Assembly (NCBI GenBank): GCA_001778355.1
Contig: MFGS01000034.1
Location: 2,352-9,952 of the forward strand
Reading direction: 5' to 3'
DNA: 7,601 bases
Source of the DNA: Candidatus Firestonebacteria bacterium RIFOXYA2_FULL_40_8
GTDB lineage: Bacteria; Oederibacteriota; D2-FULL-39-29
The notes beneath the pieces were generated by a model. The model was not told where the DNA came from. It saw only the letters and a list, made by a program, of their open reading frames with translations, and ran no database searches. A program made the position numbers and the translations under genes. Below, piece by piece: positions 1 through 5,744 of the stretch. Numbering within the stretch: position 1 is the stretch's first letter; each line of letters opens with the position of its first letter.

Positions 1-1
1 T

Positions 2-2452
2 GATGCTGCAGGTAATTGGACACCGGCTGCAGTGTCGGATACGATAATATTGGATGGAACAACGTCGACAGGAACAATAACGATAAACGGCGGAAGTGCG
101 TATACAACGACAACAAGTGTGACGTTAGCCTTATCAGCAACGGACGCCGGAAGTAGTGTCGTAAGCATGCAAATTAGTAACGACGGAAGCGCATGGACAA
201 GTTATGCGTATGCGACAAGCAAGGTCTGGACACTTTCTGCAGGAGATGCGACGAAGACCGTGTATGTAAAATTCACCGATGGGGCCGGGAATACTTCTGG
301 GAATTATACGGATACAATAGTACTTGACGGAACCGCGCCTGTGAGCGGGAGTGTGTCTGTAAACAGCGGAGCGGCGTATACAACAAGCACGGTAGTGACG
401 TTAACATTATCTGCAACAGACGCCGGAAGTACGGTAGTAAGCATGCAGATAAGCAACGATGGAAGTACGTGGACAAGTTATGCGTATGCAACAAGCAGAA
501 CATGGACACTCACAGCGGGAGATGCAACGAAGACGGTGTATGCAAAGTTCACGGACGGAGCAGGAAATGTAACCGGGAATTATACGGATACGATAGTGCT
601 TGACGGAACCGCGCCTGTGAGCGGAAGTGTGTCAGTGAATAGCGGGGCGGCGTATACGACATCAACGGGAGTTACGTTAACCTTATCAGCTGCAGATGCC
701 GGAAGCACGGTAGTAAGCATGCAGATAAGCAACGACGGAAGTGCCTGGACAACGTATGCGTATGCAGCCAGTCAGACATGGACACTCTCTGCTGCGGACG
801 GGACCAAGACGGTATATGCAAAATTCACAGACGGAGCAGGGAATGTGACGGGGAATTACACTGATATGATAATACTTGATACTACAGCTCCGAACGGAAG
901 CGCGCAGATAAACAGCGGGAGTAACTTTACAAAAACGACATTAGTCACGTTGACGTTAACCGCGACCGATACGGGAAGTGGAGTAGTGAGCATGGCGATA
1001 AGTACAAACGGAAGCACATATACAAATTATGCGTATGCGGTGAGTACAACGTGTACGCTATCTACCGTAGAAGGAACGAAGACGGTGTATGTAAAATATA
1101 TAGACGCGATAGGGAATACGTCGGGAGATTTTACAGATACGATAGTACTGGATACGACTGCGCCTGCAGGAGTATCGCCTGTAATAAACGGTGGAGCGGC
1201 ATATATCAGCAGTACAGGAGTAACATTAACATTATCGGCAGCAGATACGGGAAGCAGTGTAGTAAGCGTGCTTCTAAGTAATGACGGGGTAGTGTGGTCA
1301 ACATTTCCGTATTCAACAAGCAAGTCGTGGATAGTAGGAAGCGGAGACGGGATAAAGGTTATATACGCCGGATATATGGACGGAGCGGGAAATGTATCAG
1401 GTAACTTAACCGGTTCGATAACGTTGTGCCTGGTAACAAGCTTTAACGTGGAAAAGATAGACGGATCTTCAACGTTAACAACCGATGATACGATGTTCAG
1501 ATTAAGAGTGACAGCATTACTAACAGGGGGAGCGCCGTCGCCGTATTACAGCGGAACGATAACGTTCCAGAATACAGATACGAGCGCGCCGACGATAGCA
1601 AATTACGCGACGTCGACAGCGGTAAGTACGATAACCAATGTTAATTTGAAAACGATAGGTGCGCAGACGATACGTGCGGTGGATCAGATAAATCCTGTGG
1701 TAACGGGGCAGATAACGAGCAAGGTGTATGCGGCAAAGTTATTGGGAGTAAGCGGAGGAACTTTGCAAAATCCGGACGGGACAAGAATAGATATTCCTGC
1801 GGGAGCGTTAACCGGGGATAAATACCTCGGGTTTAATATATCGGATAATCCGCCGAGCAGCGGGATAGGTTTTAAAGTGAAGAATACGAATAATGCGATT
1901 TGCAGGGATTTTGGAGAACTGGATACTGCCGTAGATCCGTGGATTATGAACTCTGTAACGTTTGAGAAGCCGGTAGTAATAACGATGCCGTACAGTCTGG
2001 CTGATATAGGGAACGCAGATGAGTCGACGCTTAGAATATTCTGGTATAATCCTGCGACGATGTTGTATGAGGGACTGGAAGGAACGCAGGTGGTTGATAA
2101 AGCGAATAAACTTGTGACGGCGTATACCAGGCACTTTAGCGTGTTTCGGGTGCTTGGCTCGTATGTAAAGACGAATCTGGATACGGTAGTAGGATATCCG
2201 AGTCCGTTTAAAGCAAGCAGTGCGTTTGAAGGAAAGTTTAAAGTAATAAATATGCCTGCGGATTGCACAATGGATGTGTACAATGTTGCGGGAGAAAAAG
2301 TAAGGAGCCTTGTGGAACCGACAAACGGCGGGTGGATAGAATGGGACGGGAAGAACGAAGCCGGGGAGTATGTGAGCCAGGGAGTATACATTTATGCGAT
2401 AAAAGCCCCGGGTGGCAGCAAGAAGATAGGCAAAGTCGGAGTGATAAGGTGA
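2..2452 (+). CDS. Large repetitive cell-surface protein with Ig-like repeats and C-terminal FlgD-like domain (5' partial)
   Basis: The reading frame is open to the left edge: codons from nt 2 read DAAGNWTPAAVSDT, which matches the end of an Ig-like repeat, so the true start lies upstream and the GTG at nt 32 is internal. Using residue numbers counted from nt 32, residues 7-464 are five tandem Ig-like repeats, each ending in a version of DGAGNVTGNYTDTIVL. Residues about 465-565 form another Ig-like domain (YSGTITF, NVNLKTIGAQTIRAVD). Residues about 572-705 look like a ZU5-type domain (GGTLQNPDGTRIDIPAGAL at its start, then FEKPVVITMPYSLADI and HFSVFRV). Residues about 718-806 are a FlgD-like Ig domain (GYPSPFK, DVYNVAGEKVRSL, WDGKNEAGEYVSQGVYIY), as at the C-termini of many exported proteins and type IX secretion cargo. 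The protein is Thr/Ser-rich and Cys-poor. I infer an extracellular adhesive or structural role; no catalytic domain is visible. The stop is TGA at 2450-2452. Certain as a gene, moderate on domain names. Confidence 0.93.
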   Translation, partial: DAAGNWTPAAVSDTIILDGTTSTGTITINGGSAYTTTTSVTLALSATDAGSSVVSMQISNDGSAWTSYAYATSKVWTLSAGDATKTVYVKFTDGAGNTSGNYTDTIVLDGTAPVSGSVSVNSGAAYTTSTVVTLTLSATDAGSTVVSMQISNDGSTWTSYAYATSRTWTLTAGDATKTVYAKFTDGAGNVTGNYTDTIVLDGTAPVSGSVSVNSGAAYTTSTGVTLTLSAADAGSTVVSMQISNDGSAWTTYAYAASQTWTLSAADGTKTVYAKFTDGAGNVTGNYTDMIILDTTAPNGSAQINSGSNFTKTTLVTLTLTATDTGSGVVSMAISTNGSTYTNYAYAVSTTCTLSTVEGTKTVYVKYIDAIGNTSGDFTDTIVLDTTAPAGVSPVINGGAAYISSTGVTLTLSAADTGSSVVSVLLSNDGVVWSTFPYSTSKSWIVGSGDGIKVIYAGYMDGAGNVSGNLTGSITLCLVTSFNVEKIDGSSTLTTDDTMFRLRVTALLTGGAPSPYYSGTITFQNTDTSAPTIANYATSTAVSTITNVNLKTIGAQTIRAVDQINPVVTGQITSKVYAAKLLGVSGGTLQNPDGTRIDIPAGALTGDKYLGFNISDNPPSSGIGFKVKNTNNAICRDFGELDTAVDPWIMNSVTFEKPVVITMPYSLADIGNADESTLRIFWYNPATMLYEGLEGTQVVDKANKLVTAYTRHFSVFRVLGSYVKTNLDTVVGYPSPFKASSAFEGKFKVINMPADCTMDVYNVAGEKVRSLVEPTNGGWIEWDGKNEAGEYVSQGVYIYAIKAPGGSKKIGKVGVIR
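50..1423 (+). repeat. Five tandem Ig-like coding repeats of 273-276 bp
   Basis: The units are about 50-322, 323-598, 599-874, 875-1147 and 1148-1423, taking the Leu-Asp of LDGT/LDTT as each boundary. Each unit carries SAYTTTT-like, VTLTLSATDAGS, VVSMQISNDGS, SYAYATS, WTLSAGDATKTVY and KFTDGAGN segments. Units 2 and 3 are the closest pair: by hand alignment 81 of 92 residues match. Divergence rises in units 4 and 5; unit 4 has Cys where the others have the Trp of the WTLS segment. The array continues upstream of the window, since the residues before unit 1 are the tail of another repeat. Confidence 0.92.
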
Positions 2453-2466
2453 CAACGAAGTTGTCA
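2450..2466. other. Perfect 7-bp hairpin overlapping the stop codon of the surface-protein gene
   Basis: TGACAAC (2450-2456), loop GAA, GTTGTCA (2460-2466). The left arm begins with the TGA stop codon. It lies directly next to the larger palindrome at 2466-2490, so the two could stack. No T run follows it directly, so it is not a classical terminator by itself. Confidence 0.6.
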
Positions 2467-2500
2467 TCCCCGAGGGTTTTTATCGGGGATCCAGGTTTTT
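2460..2500. repeat. Intergenic palindromic element (REP/dRS3-like), possible terminator between convergent genes
   Basis: ATCCCCGA (2466-2473) and TCGGGGAT (2483-2490) form a perfect 8-bp stem with a 9-nt loop containing a T5 run. The flanks read GTTGTC on the left and CCAGG then TTTTT (2496-2500) on the right. The pattern GTCATCCC...GGGATCCAG resembles dispersed palindromes known from other bacteria, such as the neisserial dRS3 motif ATTCCC-N8-GGGAAT. It sits between the 3' ends of two convergent genes, where such repeats and bidirectional terminators often lie. The T5 run starts 5 nt after the stem, so intrinsic termination for the plus-strand gene is possible but imperfect. Whether it recurs in this genome cannot be told from one window. 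Confidence 0.55.
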
Positions 2501-2521
2501 GAAGATATTCATTATCGAGAA

Positions 2522-3925
2522 TTAAGAAAGTTTGCCCGGAATGCATTTTGAAATTAATTTTCGCACGTTATTTTGTACAACTTCAAATGCTCCTTTTTCA
2601 AAAATTGAGGCGGTATATTCGTAGCCGCCTTTTTTAATTTCATTATTAGGAACGAGATAGAAGGAACAACCGTTGGAATGTGCGACAGTGTTTAAATTCA
2701 TTTCAGGATAATGGTTTTTGATGTAGGTAGTCATTTTGGAAAAAACTTCTTCCTGGAAAAATACATAATTAACGGGGCCGAGGGAAAGAATTCCGAGTTC
2801 ATAAGGCCAGTATTTTCTTGTAATAAATGTTTTGTTCCCCTTGAATATTGTGAAATTCATATAGATTAAATAATCATTGATCCAGCGCAAGGCATCTTTT
2901 TCTCTTGCTTTTTTTATGGGCATTTTGGAAAGACTGCCCGGAGTGTTTTTTTCACGTAGCAGCCAGAAATTGGCGGTTAGTTTGTTTATGTCTTTTTCGA
3001 AATCCCTTCTGGTTTTTAATCCTATTTTTTTTGTAGAGTAGACTGCTTTAGTAAGAGGCGAGAAAATAGGGCTCTTTGATGCTCTTATAAGTTTTTTTGC
3101 AAGTATTTTCCCGAAATACTCTGCACCTTTACAAGTATAGTTTTTTGAACAGGGTCTCAAGTCGCCGGAACACCCGTTTAAGAATATAAAATCCCCGCCA
3201 AAATGTTTTTCCAGAGCTTTAAGAAGAAAAGCCGGATAATCGGAGCTGATAATATTCCCCTGAAAGTGAGCGACGAAAGTCGGATGCGAGGCATACCTGA
3301 CTATTCCTCCGGTTATTTTCCCGTGGTTATTTTTAAAAAGAAGCATAGTGAGGTCGGGATCTAGAGTGCCGTCCAGTTTAGCTGATGCAGAAACATTTAT
3401 TTTTGGAAAACCAAGAGCTTTTAATTCGTTTTTTACGTAATCTTTTACGTAAGCCGTGCCATTTTTGAAAGTACAGCCGTTATTGTCTATAACAGTGACT
3501 GTTCCTAAGTTCTTTTTAGAGTCCCAGCGTCTGTTGAGATTAAATCCTTTACCTGCTTCTGTTTTGATAAAAGCAGTAGAAGTTATACATGATTTGTTTA
3601 CTGCTTTTTTTGCTGTTGCAATAAGAAGTTTTACTAAATGATCAGGATTTAAATTTGCTAACGAAGGTACACTGTGCGCATGAGTGGAGTGTATTACAAT
3701 TTTACCCGGGTTGATACCCAGAGCTTTTGCGATCCTTCTTCTATAATCTGTTACAAGGGGTTCAGGAAAATCCACATAATCAAGTGAAAATGTAAGCTGT
3801 TGCGTTTTATCGTTTTGGACTAAAACAAAACAGCGTGCGTAGAGAGGGTCGTTTACTTTGTATCCACACGCCTTATATGTAAACGCTTTCGTTATATCTA
3901 CTTTAGAAAAGCCTGCTTTGGTCAT
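2522..3925 (-). CDS. Neutral/alkaline ceramidase-family (Ceramidase_alk N-terminal) hydrolase, cytoplasmic form
   Basis: The 467-residue protein has the signatures of the neutral ceramidase catalytic domain: AGFSKVDIT at the N-terminus, THAHS (His82 and His84), NRRWD (131-135), LDPDLTMLLF followed by ASHPT (His214), SSDYP (227-231) and NGCSGDLRP (250-258). Near the C-terminus, QEEVF (Glu393) stands where the family has PGE, and FYLVPN (Tyr423) stands where the last zinc ligand Tyr is expected. By analogy with Pseudomonas neutral ceramidase, a His/His/Glu/Tyr zinc site is predicted. Known ceramidases are exported and about 650-700 residues long with a C-terminal Ig-like domain. This one has no signal peptide and ends after the catalytic domain, so its substrate is probably a soluble amide or ester rather than ceramide. 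The start is the ATG at 3925: GGAGG lies 5 nt upstream, while the GTG at 3931 falls inside that ribosome binding site. The gene is divergent from the acetyltransferase gene. Confidence 0.85.
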   Translation of the reverse strand: MTKAGFSKVDITKAFTYKACGYKVNDPLYARCFVLVQNDKTQQLTFSLDYVDFPEPLVTDYRRRIAKALGINPGKIVIHSTHAHSVPSLANLNPDHLVKLLIATAKKAVNKSCITSTAFIKTEAGKGFNLNRRWDSKKNLGTVTVIDNNGCTFKNGTAYVKDYVKNELKALGFPKINVSASAKLDGTLDPDLTMLLFKNNHGKITGGIVRYASHPTFVAHFQGNIISSDYPAFLLKALEKHFGGDFIFLNGCSGDLRPCSKNYTCKGAEYFGKILAKKLIRASKSPIFSPLTKAVYSTKKIGLKTRRDFEKDINKLTANFWLLREKNTPGSLSKMPIKKAREKDALRWINDYLIYMNFTIFKGNKTFITRKYWPYELGILSLGPVNYVFFQEEVFSKMTTYIKNHYPEMNLNTVAHSNGCSFYLVPNNEIKKGGYEYTASIFEKGAFEVVQNNVRKLISKCIPGKLS

Positions 3926-3930
3926 AAACA

Positions 3931-3935
3931 CCTCC
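3931..3935 (-). promoter_or_regulatory. Ribosome binding site GGAGG of the ceramidase-like gene
   Basis: On the minus strand the sequence is GGAGG, TGTTT, ATG, giving a strong Shine-Dalgarno site with 5-nt spacing to the ATG at 3925-3923. It decides the start against the in-frame GTG at 3931-3929, which overlaps the site. Confidence 0.8.
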
Positions 3936-3962
3936 GTAACAATAATAATGTTATCATAAACG

Positions 3963-3992
3963 TTGTTTTATATCCAGCACATTTGCTATAAT
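3963..3992 (+). promoter_or_regulatory. Sigma-70-type promoter with extended -10 for the AAC(3)-family gene
   Basis: TTGTTT (3963-3968) as -35, an 18-nt spacer, and the consensus TATAAT (3987-3992) preceded by TGC, an extended -10 motif. The expected transcription start, about 7 nt past the -10 box, falls at or next to the A of the ATG at 3999. No Shine-Dalgarno sequence lies between the -10 box and this ATG, so the transcript is predicted to be leaderless. Confidence 0.72.
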
Positions 3993-3998
3993 CCGTTT

Positions 3999-4766
3999 AT
4001 GAATGAAAAAAGAGTCGTAAATAAGAAAGAAATACTGGAAGGGCTTTCCAAAATCGGCATTAAAAACGGTTCAAATATTCTTGTCCACAGTTCCTTGAGT
4101 AAAGTGGGACAAGTTCAAGGCGGGGCTTTGGCATTTATTGAGGCGTTGGTTGAAGCTGTCGGCCCCGAAGGTACCGTAATGGTTCCGACCCTTACAGGAA
4201 GTGAAAAGCTTTGTAAGGAAAACCCTCCGGTTTTCGACGTAAAAAATACTCCCTGCTGGACCGGTAAAATACCTGAAACCTTCAGACTGAGAAAAGATGC
4301 AAAAAGAAGCTTGCACCCTACGCACTCTATTGCCGCTATCGGAAAACTCGCGGATTATTTTATCTTTGGGCATGAGAATTCAATACTTCCCTGCGGTAAA
4401 GACAGCCCTTACTGGAAAATAGCCGAAAAGAAAGGGCAATATTTATTTGTCGGGGTAAACCTTGACAGCTGTACTTTTATGCACACAATGGAAGAGATCG
4501 CAGGTACTCCGTATCATATGCAGGAAGGGACAGTGAAAGCGAAAATAATTACCGGAAATAATACTTTGGAAAGGGAATTATCTCTCCATAAATATGGTAC
4601 AAGAGTGTATTTTACAAAAGTTGAGCCACTCCTTTTGTCAAAAGGCGCGTTAATAAAAGGTAAAATTGGCGAAGCGAAATCTATGCTTCTGGATGCAGAG
4701 AAAACTGCGGAGATACTCCTTCCGGTTTTAAAAAATGATAATTTGTTTTTTACTAAAGAGCCCTAA
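3999..4766 (+). CDS. AAC(3)-family (Antibiotic_NAT) N-acetyltransferase
   Basis: The 255-residue product matches the aminoglycoside 3-N-acetyltransferase family along its whole length: GIKNGSNILVHSSLSKVG (His30), QGGA (40-43), VGPEGTVMVPT, WTGKIPETFR, RSLHPTHS (103-110), LPCGKDSPYWK and TFMHTMEE, with His162 and Glu165 at the catalytic His-x-x-Glu position of the family. Such enzymes move an acetyl group from acetyl-CoA to an amine in the cytosol. Chromosomal members in environmental bacteria often have unknown substrates, so this should not be read as a resistance gene without a test; no mobile element is nearby. The ATG at 3999 is chosen because upstream in-frame codons (TTG at 3963) lie inside the promoter and do not match the family. 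It is convergent with the AraC gene, with 11 nt between stops. Confidence 0.9.
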   Translation: MNEKRVVNKKEILEGLSKIGIKNGSNILVHSSLSKVGQVQGGALAFIEALVEAVGPEGTVMVPTLTGSEKLCKENPPVFDVKNTPCWTGKIPETFRLRKDAKRSLHPTHSIAAIGKLADYFIFGHENSILPCGKDSPYWKIAEKKGQYLFVGVNLDSCTFMHTMEEIAGTPYHMQEGTVKAKIITGNNTLERELSLHKYGTRVYFTKVEPLLLSKGALIKGKIGEAKSMLLDAEKTAEILLPVLKNDNLFFTKEP

Positions 4767-4777
4767 AGGGAAATGGT

Positions 4778-5689
4778 TTATTGTTGAGTATTATTTTTCT
4801 TGAAATGCCTCGGGGAAAAACCTGTCTGTTTTATGAAAGACTTACCGAAATTAGAGATTGAAGCGAATCCGTTATCAAAGGCTATCTCAATAATTTTTTT
4901 ATTAGTGGATAAAAGTTCAGTTTTTGCCATTGCTATCCTGATTTCATTTACATAAATCATGGGAGGTTTGCCTGTGACCTCTGTGAACTTGCGGGTAAAA
5001 TTCCTAGTGCTCATACCGCATAGCATGGAAAGATTATTTACAGACAATTCTCCGGAGTAATATTTCCCGATATAAAAAAGTACCGGTGCTATCCGGTTCA
5101 TGTCCTCGCCGTAAACGTTAAAGCTGAGTTTGAGTGATGAGGTCTTAATGCGGTTAAGAAGAGTCAAAAAGATGCTTGCTAGGCTTACGGAGGCGTCATG
5201 GTAGCCTTTTGTTTTTTTTAGAAGTTCATTGTAAAATATCAAGTAGACCTGCTCAATCTTGGGGTGCTCGCTGCTGCTTAAGATCGGGTTCAGATTTGGA
5301 GCAGCAAGACCGGATGTATCCGCGAGTTCCGGATCTTTCAAAGCAGCTTTTAGTAAACGCACCGGGTCAAAGTAGATGAACGACCAAACTGTTTTAGTGT
5401 TTTTAGTGCCGATGTGGAAATGACTGTCGAACTGCCTTATGGCGCAGATATCTCCGGCTTTGTAGGGTATTGCTTTGTTGTCCAGAATAAGCACGCCGCT
5501 TCCTTCGTGACATAATCCTAGTTCGAAAGAATCATGATAGAAAAGTCCCTGAATGGGTTTATTCGGCGGCGACCATTTCTCGGTAAAATCAACAGGGAAA
5601 TCAGGATTTAAAGGGTGACCGCTGAATCTTGCCCCCAGTATTGGCTTAAAAGTATCAGTATTTGTCTTTTTAGGTGTTGAATTGCTCAT
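4778..5689 (-). CDS. AraC-family transcriptional regulator with N-terminal cupin sensor domain
   Basis: This is a 303-residue protein with the usual size and two-part layout of AraC/XylS regulators. Residues about 40-110 are a cupin-like ligand-binding domain (YHDSFELGL, HEGSG, YKAGD at 76-80, DSHFH at 88-92). Residues about 199-299 are the double helix-turn-helix: LSVNNLSMLCGMSTRNFTRKF (215-235) and, in the second, IIEIAFDNGFASISNFGKSF followed by the signature KQTGFSPRHFKK. The start ATG at 5689 has no Shine-Dalgarno sequence. Instead a TATAAT box ends 8 nt upstream, so the mRNA should be leaderless or nearly so. The gene is divergent from the ADP-ribosylglycohydrolase-family gene with 55 nt between starts, the usual setting for a regulator controlling its neighbour and itself. 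The inducer is unknown; a sugar or other small metabolite is likely for this class. Confidence 0.93.
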   Translation of the reverse strand: MSNSTPKKTNTDTFKPILGARFSGHPLNPDFPVDFTEKWSPPNKPIQGLFYHDSFELGLCHEGSGVLILDNKAIPYKAGDICAIRQFDSHFHIGTKNTKTVWSFIYFDPVRLLKAALKDPELADTSGLAAPNLNPILSSSEHPKIEQVYLIFYNELLKKTKGYHDASVSLASIFLTLLNRIKTSSLKLSFNVYGEDMNRIAPVLFYIGKYYSGELSVNNLSMLCGMSTRNFTRKFTEVTGKPPMIYVNEIRIAMAKTELLSTNKKIIEIAFDNGFASISNFGKSFIKQTGFSPRHFKKNNTQQ

Positions 5690-5705
5690 AATAAGCTATT
5701 ATACT
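5677..5705 (+). promoter_or_regulatory. Promoter of the ADP-ribosylglycohydrolase-family gene
   Basis: TTGAAT (5677-5682), a 17-nt spacer, then TATACT (5700-5705). The expected start near 5712 leaves a leader of about 33 nt carrying a good ribosome binding site. The -35 box lies within the first codons of the divergent AraC gene, and the -10 box overlaps the -10 box of the AraC promoter on the other strand by four bases. Confidence 0.65.
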
Positions 5706-5725
5706 TGAAAATAAGAATTGTGCAA
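5698..5725 (-). promoter_or_regulatory. Promoter of the AraC regulator gene, overlapping the divergent promoter
   Basis: On the minus strand, TTGCAC (5725-5720) is a weak -35 that keeps the TTG, followed by a 16-nt spacer and a perfect TATAAT (5703-5698). The predicted start at 5691-5690 is one or two bases before the ATG at 5689, so the leader is close to zero length. Confidence 0.6.
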
Positions 5726-5731
5726 GAAGAA

Positions 5732-5737
5732 AAGGAG
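5732..5737 (+). promoter_or_regulatory. Ribosome binding site AAGGAG
   Basis: AAGGAG lies 7 nt before the ATG at 5745. It fixes that ATG as the start rather than the TTG at 5718, which lies upstream of the site and would give a nine-residue Lys/Arg-rich extension. Confidence 0.8.
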
Positions 5738-5744
5738 AAGAATA

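Noticed and set aside
50..1423. CRISPR array or non-coding satellite
   Set aside because: The periodicity of 273-276 bp keeps the reading frame and codes for similar Ig-like domains; there are no short identical repeats with unique spacers.
1684..2391. Long minus-strand open frames inside the surface-protein gene
   Set aside because: They are antisense to a well supported protein with recognisable domains, have no ribosome binding sites or known motifs, and are by-products of the biased codon use there.
3926..3960. Minus-strand promoter for the ceramidase-like gene: TATGAT at 3958-3953
   Set aside because: The -10-like box is plausible and would give a 5' leader of about 20 nt, but 16-18 nt upstream there is no sequence resembling TTGACA. 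In such AT-rich DNA a single hexamer is not enough.
3999..4766. Reading the AAC(3)-family gene as an acquired antibiotic resistance gene
   Set aside because: No transposase, integrase, attC site or other resistance gene is near, its codon use looks like that of its neighbours, and many chromosomal family members have unknown substrates.
4761..4777. CCCTAAAGGG as a terminator between the convergent acetyltransferase and AraC genes
   Set aside because: The arms allow only three or four base pairs around a very short loop, and no T run follows on either strand.
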